Source: Vibrio hepatarius (GTDB lineage: Bacteria > Pseudomonadota > Gammaproteobacteria > Enterobacterales > Vibrionaceae). Taken from it: a stretch of 44,159 nt of DNA. Position numbers and translations under genes: made by a program. The notes beneath the pieces were generated by a model. That model had not been told where the DNA came from. It was given only the letters and a program-made list of their open reading frames with translations, and searched no databases. Location: NCBI RefSeq assembly GCF_018860525.1, contig NZ_JAHKPM010000017.1, positions 151,804 to 195,962 of the forward strand, in the 5' to 3' direction. This document shows, in pieces, positions 1-7,296 of the stretch (the stretch's first letter is position 1; the number at the start of each line of letters is the position of its first letter).

Positions 1-187
1 TCGTTGAACGTTCCCCATATGCATAAGCGGTTAGGGGCTTCGCTGCTGATTTTCCAATCCTGATTCTTTTCAAACCCTCACGTTTACCGTTTCTGGTTGC
101 GTTGTGGTGAATCAGGCTCTAAGGTCAGTCCCAGCAATTCACAAAGTTTTCACTTATGTGTTTCCACATAAGGCCGCAGTATCTATT
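1..187 (-). ncRNA. Second group I intron in dotL (5' half, cut by window edge)
   Basis: Read on the minus strand, this repeats the 5' half of the intron at 242-628. The block around 20-60 matches 440-480 almost base for base (ATCAGCAGCGAAGCCCC), and the block around 121-147 matches 541-567 (CTTTGTGAATTGCTGGGA). A GAAA-capped perfect hairpin lies at 153-172. The catalytic R element begins at 9-1 (GTTCAACGA) and is cut by the window edge, so P7, P8 and the 3' splice site lie outside. The 5' boundary is not fixed; it should lie between about 160 and 196. No homing endonuclease is visible in this part. Confidence 0.8.
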
Positions 188-241
188 TAGACTTTTACGG
201 GCCTGTGCTGGCATTACTGCCGCACCTTCAACTGAGTAGTA
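188..241 (-). CDS. dotL: dotL/trbC exon 2 (mini-exon)
   Basis: Between the two introns the minus strand reads YYSVEGAAVMPAQAR followed by KSL. This fits the DotL/TrbC/IcmO coupling ATPase just after Walker B, where a DE-x-G motif is followed by aromatic residues and then an M-x-AQAR stretch. Joined in phase to exon 1 at 629 it restores DEYGYYSVEGAAVMPAQAR. The exon would be only about 54 nt long. Its 3' end is uncertain by a few codons because the second intron's 5' splice site could not be placed. Confidence 0.65.
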
Positions 242-628
242 CGTTACCTTCACACTCTCTCGCATTGAGAGTGCCGCCTTACGGCTGCTCTAGCTGTTAG
301 CTAGATGTCGAGACTATATCTTCACCATATCTATTAAGACTTAGGTGCTTTGCGCTTCCAAGAGCCTTAGCTTGCTCCTGTACTCTACTTCGTTCCAGAC
401 ATTGTCTGTCGTTTCGATAGTCGTTGAACGTTCCCCGTGCGCTTATGCGATTAGGGGCTTCGCTGCTGATTTTCCAATCCAAGAACTTTTCAAACTTTCA
501 CGTTTATTGTTTCCAATTCCGTTGTAGTGTTTTTGGCTTAAGGTGTTTCCCAGCAATTCACAAAGTGCACTCTTAAACTTTCGAAAAAGAGGGGCTACTT
601 TCTCACTAGACTTGAATAGTGAGTTGAA
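242..628 (-). ncRNA. Group I intron inside dotL
   Basis: The minus strand carries the group I core in order: a Q/P4-like segment ATCAGCAGCGAAGCCCC near 455-472, an R element GTTCAACGACTATCG at 415-429, and an S element AAGATATAGTCTCG at 309-322. GACTAT and ATAGTC can pair as P7. Three hairpins follow S, as expected for the P9 region. It is about 390 nt long and has no endonuclease gene. The boundaries were set by restoring the DotL reading frame (exon 1 ends in U after GGT at 629, the intron ends in G at 242). I could not identify a convincing P1 pairing, so the splice sites may be off by several bases. Confidence 0.85.
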
Positions 629-1870
629 ACCATATTCATCGAACACGCATTGATAGGTTCTTCCGTTCGTGGGTTTGCTATCTAATATGTATTCTGTTCT
701 TCCTTCTAGCTCAGCTCCAAGAGCGCCTGCCATCATTCCTTTGATGCTGCTAATTACGATTTTTCCTAGGTTTGCCAAATTGGCTGGAGATTTCTCCAAA
801 GCAGGCAATAACACAAGCAACGGCCTTCTTTGCAACACAATATCCTCAAAGCTACAATCAGCCAATTGAGTTCTCATGATATGAGAATAGGTGTCCGAAA
901 GCATGCCGAAGCAAGGGGAGAATTGCATAGTTATGTAGCCGTGCTGTTCGTATACAGTTGATTCTATGTTATCTGACCCTTCTTTGTATCCGGGTAGGTT
1001 GCATACATACGCATCCAGACCTGCAAGGTGATCTGCACTGATATCAGTTCTTTTTGATAGTTCAATGGTTTTTTCTAATTGGAAGAAACTTCTGATTACG
1101 CTTACATCTAACAGAAGCTTTCCGTCGTCCCTTAAAGCAACAAGAGCTTTAATAAGAGCTGATATATAGCTAGATGCTCGGTCTTTCCAGATCCCGTCCG
1201 AACTCCCCCCAGATGGAAGTAAAGATGTAAGCAGCTCGGATAATGCTTCAGCGGTTGCTGTAGCAAAAGGATTTAGGGTATTGCTTAGCTTTTTATCTCG
1301 TTTAAGGTCTGCGCGAAGAGTCCCAACCATGTAGTTAATAACGAGTAAATCGTCTTCTCTCCCAAATCTCCTGCACATAGCAAAGATCTTTGAGAACAGC
1401 CCAGTGTCTGCCTTTCCATCAATATAGGTGAATGCAGAATTTTGCGCTATAGAATTGCCAATTAGCCCTATTAAGGACTCCGATTTTCCACTTCCGGTAG
1501 TACCAAATATTAAGCAGTGGCGTCTTGCTTCAGAGTCATCGAGCCAAATTTCCTTGTTGGTTCCTATTTCATTACCAAAAAAGAAAAAGCCGTCAAATTC
1601 CTTGCTATCTCTGTTTGCGTAATAGGGTTTCCTTAGAGGAGTATCTATTTTCCTACCTAAAGCTAGTCCAGCTAAAGGTAAGCTACATGCAAAGATAGCG
1701 GCAGCATGAGGCTGCATATCAGGAATCAACGACATCGCTGCTGCTCCTATCGGTATAGCAGCGGCTTTTGCATTAGAGAATCCATCAAGAAACTTTTCAA
1801 ATCCTCCACGGGTGTCAGCCCGAGTAGAAAAGCCTTTACTTAATAATCCTCTTTGGATTTTATTTGACAT
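629..1870 (-). CDS. dotL: DotL/TrbC-type T4SS coupling ATPase, exon 1
   Basis: This is the N-terminal 414 residues of the inner-membrane coupling ATPase that delivers substrates to a type IVB secretion channel. An Ala-rich hydrophobic stretch lies at residues 34-71. Walker A is GTTGSGKS (123-130) and Walker B is CVFDEYG, ending at 414. The open frame runs on to 443, but the residues after DEYG do not fit the family and are intron sequence; the true continuation is the mini-exon at 188-241 and beyond the window. The gene diverges from dotI, as trbC stands apart from the tra block in IncI plasmids. No Shine-Dalgarno precedes the ATG. Confidence 0.85.
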
Positions 1871-1935
1871 ATATCCTAGTCGTTTTAAAGAAGTATTATA
1901 AATCTGGATATAAAAATTAATAGATGAAGATTATT

Positions 1936-1960
1936 TTTTGCTAATATTTTTAGAAAAACG
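1936..1960 (+). promoter_or_regulatory. Extended -10 promoter directly before dotI
   Basis: TGCTAATAT at 1939-1947 matches an extended -10 element (TGnTAtaaT) and ends 12 nt before the GTG start of dotI. Transcription would begin about 6-8 nt before the start codon, giving an almost leaderless mRNA. No clear -35 box is present, which an extended -10 tolerates. The 89-bp dotL/dotI gap must also hold the divergent dotL promoter. Confidence 0.45.
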
Positions 1961-2568
1961 TGAATTCTAGAATAATTAAGAACAAATACGCGACCTTATT
2001 AAGTTCAATTTTTACCATCGCGGCTGGTTCATCATTTTATGTTTATTTGCAAGGTGATATTGCTGGAGACTTTAAGCGAGAGATATATTCAGTCGATTTA
2101 AGGGGTGAGGGTAAGGTGAGTAAAACCGAGACTCTTGATAAGGCAATTCTAACCGCAACAACAATTTCCACTAACTTAAAGAAGACAGTTGCAAAAATAG
2201 AGACACTGATTTTGTCAGACGCAGATTCATATTTTGATAAAGTTGAGCCTTTTTTTGAGCCTACATTCTTTTCTAAATTCAAGTTAGATAAAGAGGTTGA
2301 GTCGCAATTTCTTCTAAATAGTGATGTGAGGGTAACAAGCTTTGTTGTAACAGAAACCCCTATCTTCGTTGGTGTGGATATTTCAAAAAAATATCCTGTT
2401 TGGTTGTTTCATGTAAAAGGAAATTATATGAGAGACGGGGTATTCTCAAAAAGAACAGATAGTTCAACTTTTGGCGAGAAAACTATATGGGTCTCTGTTC
2501 GGGAGTCTGTTGGTCAGAATGGCAATCCGGCAGGCATAGAGATAGTAAATTACGACGCCCGAATATGA
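1960..2568 (+). CDS. dotI: DotI/IcmL/TraM-like T4SS inner-membrane protein
   Basis: This 202-residue protein has a short cytoplasmic N-terminus, one membrane segment (about residues 12-30) and a periplasmic domain, the architecture and length of DotI/TraM. The C-terminal part (YPVWLFHVKGNYM onward, ending in GIEIVNYDARI) resembles the DotI periplasmic fold. Position supports the call: it is directly followed by dotH and dotG, as traM-traN-traO in R64. It starts with GTG and has no Shine-Dalgarno. Family assignment rests on context plus modest sequence resemblance. Confidence 0.7.
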   Translation: MNSRIIKNKYATLLSSIFTIAAGSSFYVYLQGDIAGDFKREIYSVDLRGEGKVSKTETLDKAILTATTISTNLKKTVAKIETLILSDADSYFDKVEPFFEPTFFSKFKLDKEVESQFLLNSDVRVTSFVVTETPIFVGVDISKKYPVWLFHVKGNYMRDGVFSKRTDSSTFGEKTIWVSVRESVGQNGNPAGIEIVNYDARI

Positions 2569-2618
2569 GTGCGGTTATTTGTCATCAAGTCATTTATTTA
2601 TTAACTTTCAAGATAAAA

Positions 2619-3545
2619 ATGCTCCGAAAATTTATAGTTTCTTCTATCTTGGTTGGGGTTGCTTCAACTGGTTTTGCAAATGAAGAGCAGAAAACGCCAC
2701 CACCTCTTATGCTGAAGGAATCAAGGGATACGGAGTTGAGAGATTTGGCTGCGTATCAGTTAAAACGTCGTTTCATGCCTATGAATGAAAGCAATGCAAT
2801 TGCTCTCAAAAAAGGCTTTGAGCAACGTGACAAAATGGTTAATTCGTCAGTTCGGGAGCCTGAAGAGCAAAACCGAACATTAACCATAAATCCATCAATG
2901 GTAAGTGGGAAGCCGACCATCTATTCTAGCGTAAACTATATAACAACAATTGTGTTTGTTGATAAGTTTGGAAATCCTTGGGATGTCGAGGATATAGGTA
3001 TTGGTGCTGGTTCTTTTTTTGATTACAAAACAGTAAATCCATATACAGTTTGGTTATTCCCTAAAAAAAAATATAAGAAGTCAAACCTTTCAATTCTATT
3101 AAAAGGTCTTTTGACTCCAATATCATTTAATCTAGAGGAAAGTCCTGAAAAAGTTGACTATACAATTCAAGCTAAAGTTCTTAAAGCTGGAGCAAATACC
3201 GAAGTTAATGAATTTAGTTATTACCCGCTCCAAGCAGAAATAACCAATAACAACTTAACAAAAGACGATGCGGTAATGAGCATGTCTGATGGTATTACTC
3301 CAGCCCAAGCAAATAAGCTTAATGTGTTAATTCAAGGTCGAGAATCAAGTGATATTCAGGCTTGGGAATATGAAGATTCATATTATATCAGGTTAAGGGG
3401 TAAGGTTATGAGTCCTGAGCCTGAACCAGCTAGCCACCCTAACGTCGACGGAATACAGCTTTTCAAAATACCTAGGATAAGTTCTCTGTTTATAGAGAAA
3501 GATGGAATATTAATAACAGGAATATTACAGAAACCCAGAAAATAA
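2619..3545 (+). CDS. dotH: DotH/IcmK/TraN-like outer-membrane core protein
   Basis: The open frame extends upstream to 2487, but the ATG at 2619 gives a clean signal peptide (MLRKFIVSSILVGVASTGFA) and is preferred. The mature protein of about 290 residues carries the DotH pattern: SGKPTIYSSVNY, then TTIVFVDKFGNPWDVEDI, then a beta-rich C-terminal domain. DotH forms the outer-membrane ring of the type IVB core complex with DotC, DotD and DotG. The gene follows dotI by 50 nt and precedes dotG by 13 nt, so the three are probably co-transcribed. No Shine-Dalgarno is seen. Confidence 0.82.
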   Translation: MLRKFIVSSILVGVASTGFANEEQKTPPPLMLKESRDTELRDLAAYQLKRRFMPMNESNAIALKKGFEQRDKMVNSSVREPEEQNRTLTINPSMVSGKPTIYSSVNYITTIVFVDKFGNPWDVEDIGIGAGSFFDYKTVNPYTVWLFPKKKYKKSNLSILLKGLLTPISFNLEESPEKVDYTIQAKVLKAGANTEVNEFSYYPLQAEITNNNLTKDDAVMSMSDGITPAQANKLNVLIQGRESSDIQAWEYEDSYYIRLRGKVMSPEPEPASHPNVDGIQLFKIPRISSLFIEKDGILITGILQKPRK

Positions 3546-3558
3546 CCAATAGACAAAA

Positions 3559-6500
3559 ATGAAGTTAAATCAAAATAAGAATAATAGCTCTGAGAAAGGA
3601 GATTTCGATAAGAAGAAAGGGCTTAAATACCTACTTGGCGCTTCGGTTGCTTTGGTTGCTGGTGCCTTTGCTTATCTATCTTTGCAGCCAGAGTCAGATG
3701 AGATCTACAGCGGTGCTTATGATGGTTCGGACATCAAAGGTTACGATGGAGGGCAGATCTCTCTTTCTGATGATGTAAAGAAGGCCAACAAGGAGCTTGA
3801 AGATAAGCAATATAATGACGCAGTTGATAGCGGAAAGTCGGTGTTTACAGACATAGACCCAACTGCTGGCGCAATTATTGACGGACTTTCCTTAACAAGT
3901 GAGAGCCTATTTTCCATGTCTTCTGCATGCTTGGAAGGCGCTGAATACGATGAACAAGGATATAATTGCATAACAGGCTTAAATGCTGATGGGTGCACCA
4001 AAGATAACCTCGACGTTAATGGCGAACAGTGCGAAAATGGTAAAGCAAATTCAACCAGTTCTGACGATCTGTGTGTAGAGCGAGTATTCGGCAAAGATGG
4101 ATTTGACCAGTTTGGAATAGATGCTGAAGGTTACAATAGGCAAGGCTTTAACTCCGAAGGTTACGATAGGGACGGTTTCGATAAAGACGGTTATAATAAG
4201 CAAGGGTTTGATAAGAACGGCTGTAATCGTGAAGGTCTCGACGCGCTTGGAAGAGTATGTGAAAAGCCAGTTTATGGATCTGACGGATATGATCAATACG
4301 GATACGATAGAGACGGATTTGGAAGAGACGGTTATAATAAGCAAGGCTGTAATCGAAAGGGATTAAATAAAGCTGGCAAGCCTTGTTCTAGTATTAAGTT
4401 CGGAAAAGATGGCTTAGACCAATTCGGTTTTAATAAACTAGGTTTCGACAAGGACGGATACGATAGATGGGGGTTCGATAAGAACGGCTGTAATAGGCAG
4501 GGTCTAAATAAGCAAGGAGAGCTTTGCGAAGAACCTAAATATGGCTCCGATGGATATGATCAGTTCGGATTCGATGAAAGAGGGTATGATAAGGACGGAT
4601 TCGATAGATACGGTTTCGATATCAATGGATGTAGCAGAGAAGGCATTGATAGAGAGGGCAACCCCTGCGATCCAGTACGATACGGCGAAGATGGATTCGA
4701 TCAATTCGGGTACGACAGGGAAGGCTTCGATAAGAGAGGTTGCAATAGAGAAAATCTAGACCGAGACGGAAATCCATGTGAGGAAGTAGAACGTATCTTT
4801 GGCTCGGACGGATTCGATCAGTTCGGTTATAATAAGGAAGGATGCAATAGGGAGGGTTACGACAAATTTGGAAAACCATGTGGTCAGCCTGTTATTGGAG
4901 AAGATGGATACGACCAATACGAGTTCGACGCAGAAGGTTATGGAAAGGACGGATTTAATAAAGAGGGCTGTAATCGCTCAGGTATAGATAGATCTGGTAA
5001 GCCTTGTTCTAAGTTCAACTCACAAGGTTACGATTCTGAAGGTTTCGGTGAGGACGGATACAATAAGGAAGGCTGTAACAGGCAAGGTTTAAATCGAAAT
5101 AACCAGTTGTGTAAAAAGCCTGTATATGGTGATGACGGATACGATGAGTTTGGTTTCGACATTGCAGGTTATGATAAAGAAGGGTATGACAGATGGGGCT
5201 TCAGTGCTGAAGGATGTAATCGTTCAGGTTTTGATAAGTCAGGGAACCCATGCGGTGAGTCTAAGATAGGCAAGGATGGATTTGATCAATACGGGCACGA
5301 TAAGAGCGGATGTGGTCGTGACGGATATGATAAGTCAGGTAATCCATGCGGGAAGCCAGTTTTAGGAACTGACGGATACGATCAATACGGATTCAACTCT
5401 AAGGGGTGCTCTAAGTCAGGCTTGGACAAATCTGGCAAGCCATGCGGTAAGTCTGTATTTAGAGAAGATGGTTTCGAACAGTACGGTTTTGATTCTGAAG
5501 GCTACGGTAGGGACGGTTTCAATAAACAAGGGTGTAATAGAGAAGGACTTGATAAGTCTGGCAACCCTTGTGGTAAGCCTGTGTATGGCGAAGATGGCTT
5601 CGACCAGTATGGTAGAGATTCAGAAGGATACGACAAGCAAGGGTTCGATAAAGACGGTTTCAATAGATTTGGGTGCAGTCGCGAGGGCGTAGACAAGTCA
5701 GGTAAGCCATGTAACCCTAACGCAAAATGGAATTCATCAGGTTTTGGAATTGATGGCAAGGATAAGCTGGGGTTCAATAATCTCGATCTAGACTCTGCCG
5801 GATATGGAAAGGACGGATATAACGCTCTTGGCTATGATCGATTCGGTTGTGATAGACTTGGTTACGACAAGGATGGGTTTAGCTGTGCAACAGGTCTAGA
5901 CAGAGATGGGTTCGACAGGTCAGGCTGTAATGTTTATTCAAAGAACAGGGACGGAGAGAACTGTATACCGCTTAAGCATGAAAAACCTTGGGACGATAAT
6001 GGCTTTCATAAAATCACTGGACTCAATAAATTCGGTTTTAGTAAAGATGGATTGAAAGATGGATATAATCAAAACGGATTTACAAACAGAGGATTCGATA
6101 GATTAGGGTGTAATCGTCATGGTAAAGATGCACTCGGTTATGACTGTATTACTGGTTTAAATGCCCTAGGTTTAGATAAGGATGGATTCAATGCAAATGG
6201 GGTAAATCCTAAAACAGGTAGAGATCGTTTAGGTCGAGATTCAGAAGGTTTTTATGAAGATGGTTTCAACGACTCAAATATAGATCGGTATGGGTGTGAT
6301 CGAGAAGGCAATGACGAAAACGGAGAGCCTTGCTCTAATGAAGTGAATTTTCACCTTAATCTCGGCGAAGAAGCATTGCTGAACAACTATGTTCGCTATC
6401 AAGTAGCGATGGCGCAGGCTATCGAGGCTGAGAACAATTTAGTTGCAGTTCCATCATTTGGTAAAGGGATAAAGCGCGTTGAGAGCATTCCTGACGCTAC

Positions 6501-7209
6501 TCAGCAGCAAGCTCAAGGCCAACCTTCTAGAGGTGGGTTAGAAGGAATTGCAGGACTACCTACGACGCCGATTGCTGGTGCGGGTTCAGTGAGTGCTACT
6601 GAGGTAAATGAGTCATCAAGCACAGAACTTCCTGTTAGGATACCTTCATTGACCACAATGAAGGCGCGTATTGCGTGTGAGATCAATACTGACTACAAAG
6701 GCGATACTTGTGCGGAAATCATGGATGGCCCTCTTGCCGGAGCAATGCTGAGAGGTACTTATGATGTTCCATATATCGACCGTGTTGATATGCCAAGGGA
6801 TAAAATCAAAATTACATTTGATAGATTGATTTGGAGAAGACAGCAAATTGATATTCAGGCTGTAGCAATCAATATGGACACTTTCAGTGAGTTTATGAGT
6901 TCAGATGTGAATTATCACAGAGCTTACAGATGGGGAGGTTTAGCGATGGCAACTGCTATCGATTTAACACAAGGGTACATTATTGGTAGCGCTGCTTCAG
7001 GCGCAGCGAATTCTGATGCAGAGTCTGCTGGAACCGCTATGGCAATTCAAATGGCAGCAAGTGAGCCACTAAAAGAAATGTCTGATACATATAGAGGTCG
7101 AATGGATAGGCCACCAACAGTCACAATGTTCATTGATGAGCAAATTGGTATAATGTTTAATGAGCAAGTTGTTGATGAAAGAGTGCCTTTCGTGTTCTCA
7201 GATAGATAA
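3559..7209 (+). CDS. dotG: DotG/IcmE/TraO-like core channel protein with giant Cys-rich repeat tract
   Basis: This 1216-residue protein spans the envelope in type IVB systems. It has a cytoplasmic N-terminus, one membrane segment (about residues 23-43), a very long repeat tract (about 177-925) and a C-terminal VirB10-like domain (about 1025-1216) with the DotG signatures CAEIMDGPLAGAMLRGTY, DVNYHRAYRWGG and IGIMFNEQVV. The repeats are five-residue units of the type G-(Y/F)-(D/N)-x-(D/E/K/Q). Legionella DotG also has pentad repeats, but of different composition. Here 18 C-x11-C pairs recur (CNREGLDKSGNPC type). A strong terminator follows the gene, ending the dotI-dotH-dotG unit. There is no Shine-Dalgarno. 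Confidence 0.88.
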   Translation: MKLNQNKNNSSEKGDFDKKKGLKYLLGASVALVAGAFAYLSLQPESDEIYSGAYDGSDIKGYDGGQISLSDDVKKANKELEDKQYNDAVDSGKSVFTDIDPTAGAIIDGLSLTSESLFSMSSACLEGAEYDEQGYNCITGLNADGCTKDNLDVNGEQCENGKANSTSSDDLCVERVFGKDGFDQFGIDAEGYNRQGFNSEGYDRDGFDKDGYNKQGFDKNGCNREGLDALGRVCEKPVYGSDGYDQYGYDRDGFGRDGYNKQGCNRKGLNKAGKPCSSIKFGKDGLDQFGFNKLGFDKDGYDRWGFDKNGCNRQGLNKQGELCEEPKYGSDGYDQFGFDERGYDKDGFDRYGFDINGCSREGIDREGNPCDPVRYGEDGFDQFGYDREGFDKRGCNRENLDRDGNPCEEVERIFGSDGFDQFGYNKEGCNREGYDKFGKPCGQPVIGEDGYDQYEFDAEGYGKDGFNKEGCNRSGIDRSGKPCSKFNSQGYDSEGFGEDGYNKEGCNRQGLNRNNQLCKKPVYGDDGYDEFGFDIAGYDKEGYDRWGFSAEGCNRSGFDKSGNPCGESKIGKDGFDQYGHDKSGCGRDGYDKSGNPCGKPVLGTDGYDQYGFNSKGCSKSGLDKSGKPCGKSVFREDGFEQYGFDSEGYGRDGFNKQGCNREGLDKSGNPCGKPVYGEDGFDQYGRDSEGYDKQGFDKDGFNRFGCSREGVDKSGKPCNPNAKWNSSGFGIDGKDKLGFNNLDLDSAGYGKDGYNALGYDRFGCDRLGYDKDGFSCATGLDRDGFDRSGCNVYSKNRDGENCIPLKHEKPWDDNGFHKITGLNKFGFSKDGLKDGYNQNGFTNRGFDRLGCNRHGKDALGYDCITGLNALGLDKDGFNANGVNPKTGRDRLGRDSEGFYEDGFNDSNIDRYGCDREGNDENGEPCSNEVNFHLNLGEEALLNNYVRYQVAMAQAIEAENNLVAVPSFGKGIKRVESIPDATQQQAQGQPSRGGLEGIAGLPTTPIAGAGSVSATEVNESSSTELPVRIPSLTTMKARIACEINTDYKGDTCAEIMDGPLAGAMLRGTYDVPYIDRVDMPRDKIKITFDRLIWRRQQIDIQAVAINMDTFSEFMSSDVNYHRAYRWGGLAMATAIDLTQGYIIGSAASGAANSDAESAGTAMAIQMAASEPLKEMSDTYRGRMDRPPTVTMFIDEQIGIMFNEQVVDERVPFVFSDR
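4087..6335 (+). repeat. 15-bp-unit coding repeat tract in dotG
   Basis: About 2.2 kb of DNA built from degenerate 15-bp units encoding G-(Y/F)-(D/N)-x-x pentapeptides, with GGATACGAT- and GGTTTCGAT-like words repeated throughout. Units are grouped into larger blocks of about 35-60 residues, each starting near YGxDGYDQYG and ending in a C-x11-C loop. Such DNA can expand or contract by recombination, so repeat number may vary between isolates. Confidence 0.9.
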
Positions 7210-7229
7210 ATTAGAATTAAAATAACCAA

Positions 7230-7253
7230 AAGGCACCCTCGGGTGCTTTTTTT
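7230..7253 (+). terminator. Intrinsic terminator after dotG
   Basis: GCACC and GGTGC pair around a CTCG loop at 7233-7246 and are followed by an unbroken T run. It lies 20 bases after the dotG stop, so dotF needs its own promoter. Confidence 0.85.
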
Positions 7254-7296
7254 ATTGAGATTAAAACTCTATTATGAATTAAAAGAAATAAAAATA

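Noticed and set aside
297..482. A 61-residue minus-strand frame inside the intron as a possible homing endonuclease
   Set aside because: It is too short, has no GIY-YIG, HNH or LAGLIDADG motif, and overlaps the conserved RNA core.
443..628. C-terminal 62 codons of the dotL open frame
   Set aside because: They read through group I intron sequence; the peptide after DEYG has no family resemblance, while exon 2 restores it.
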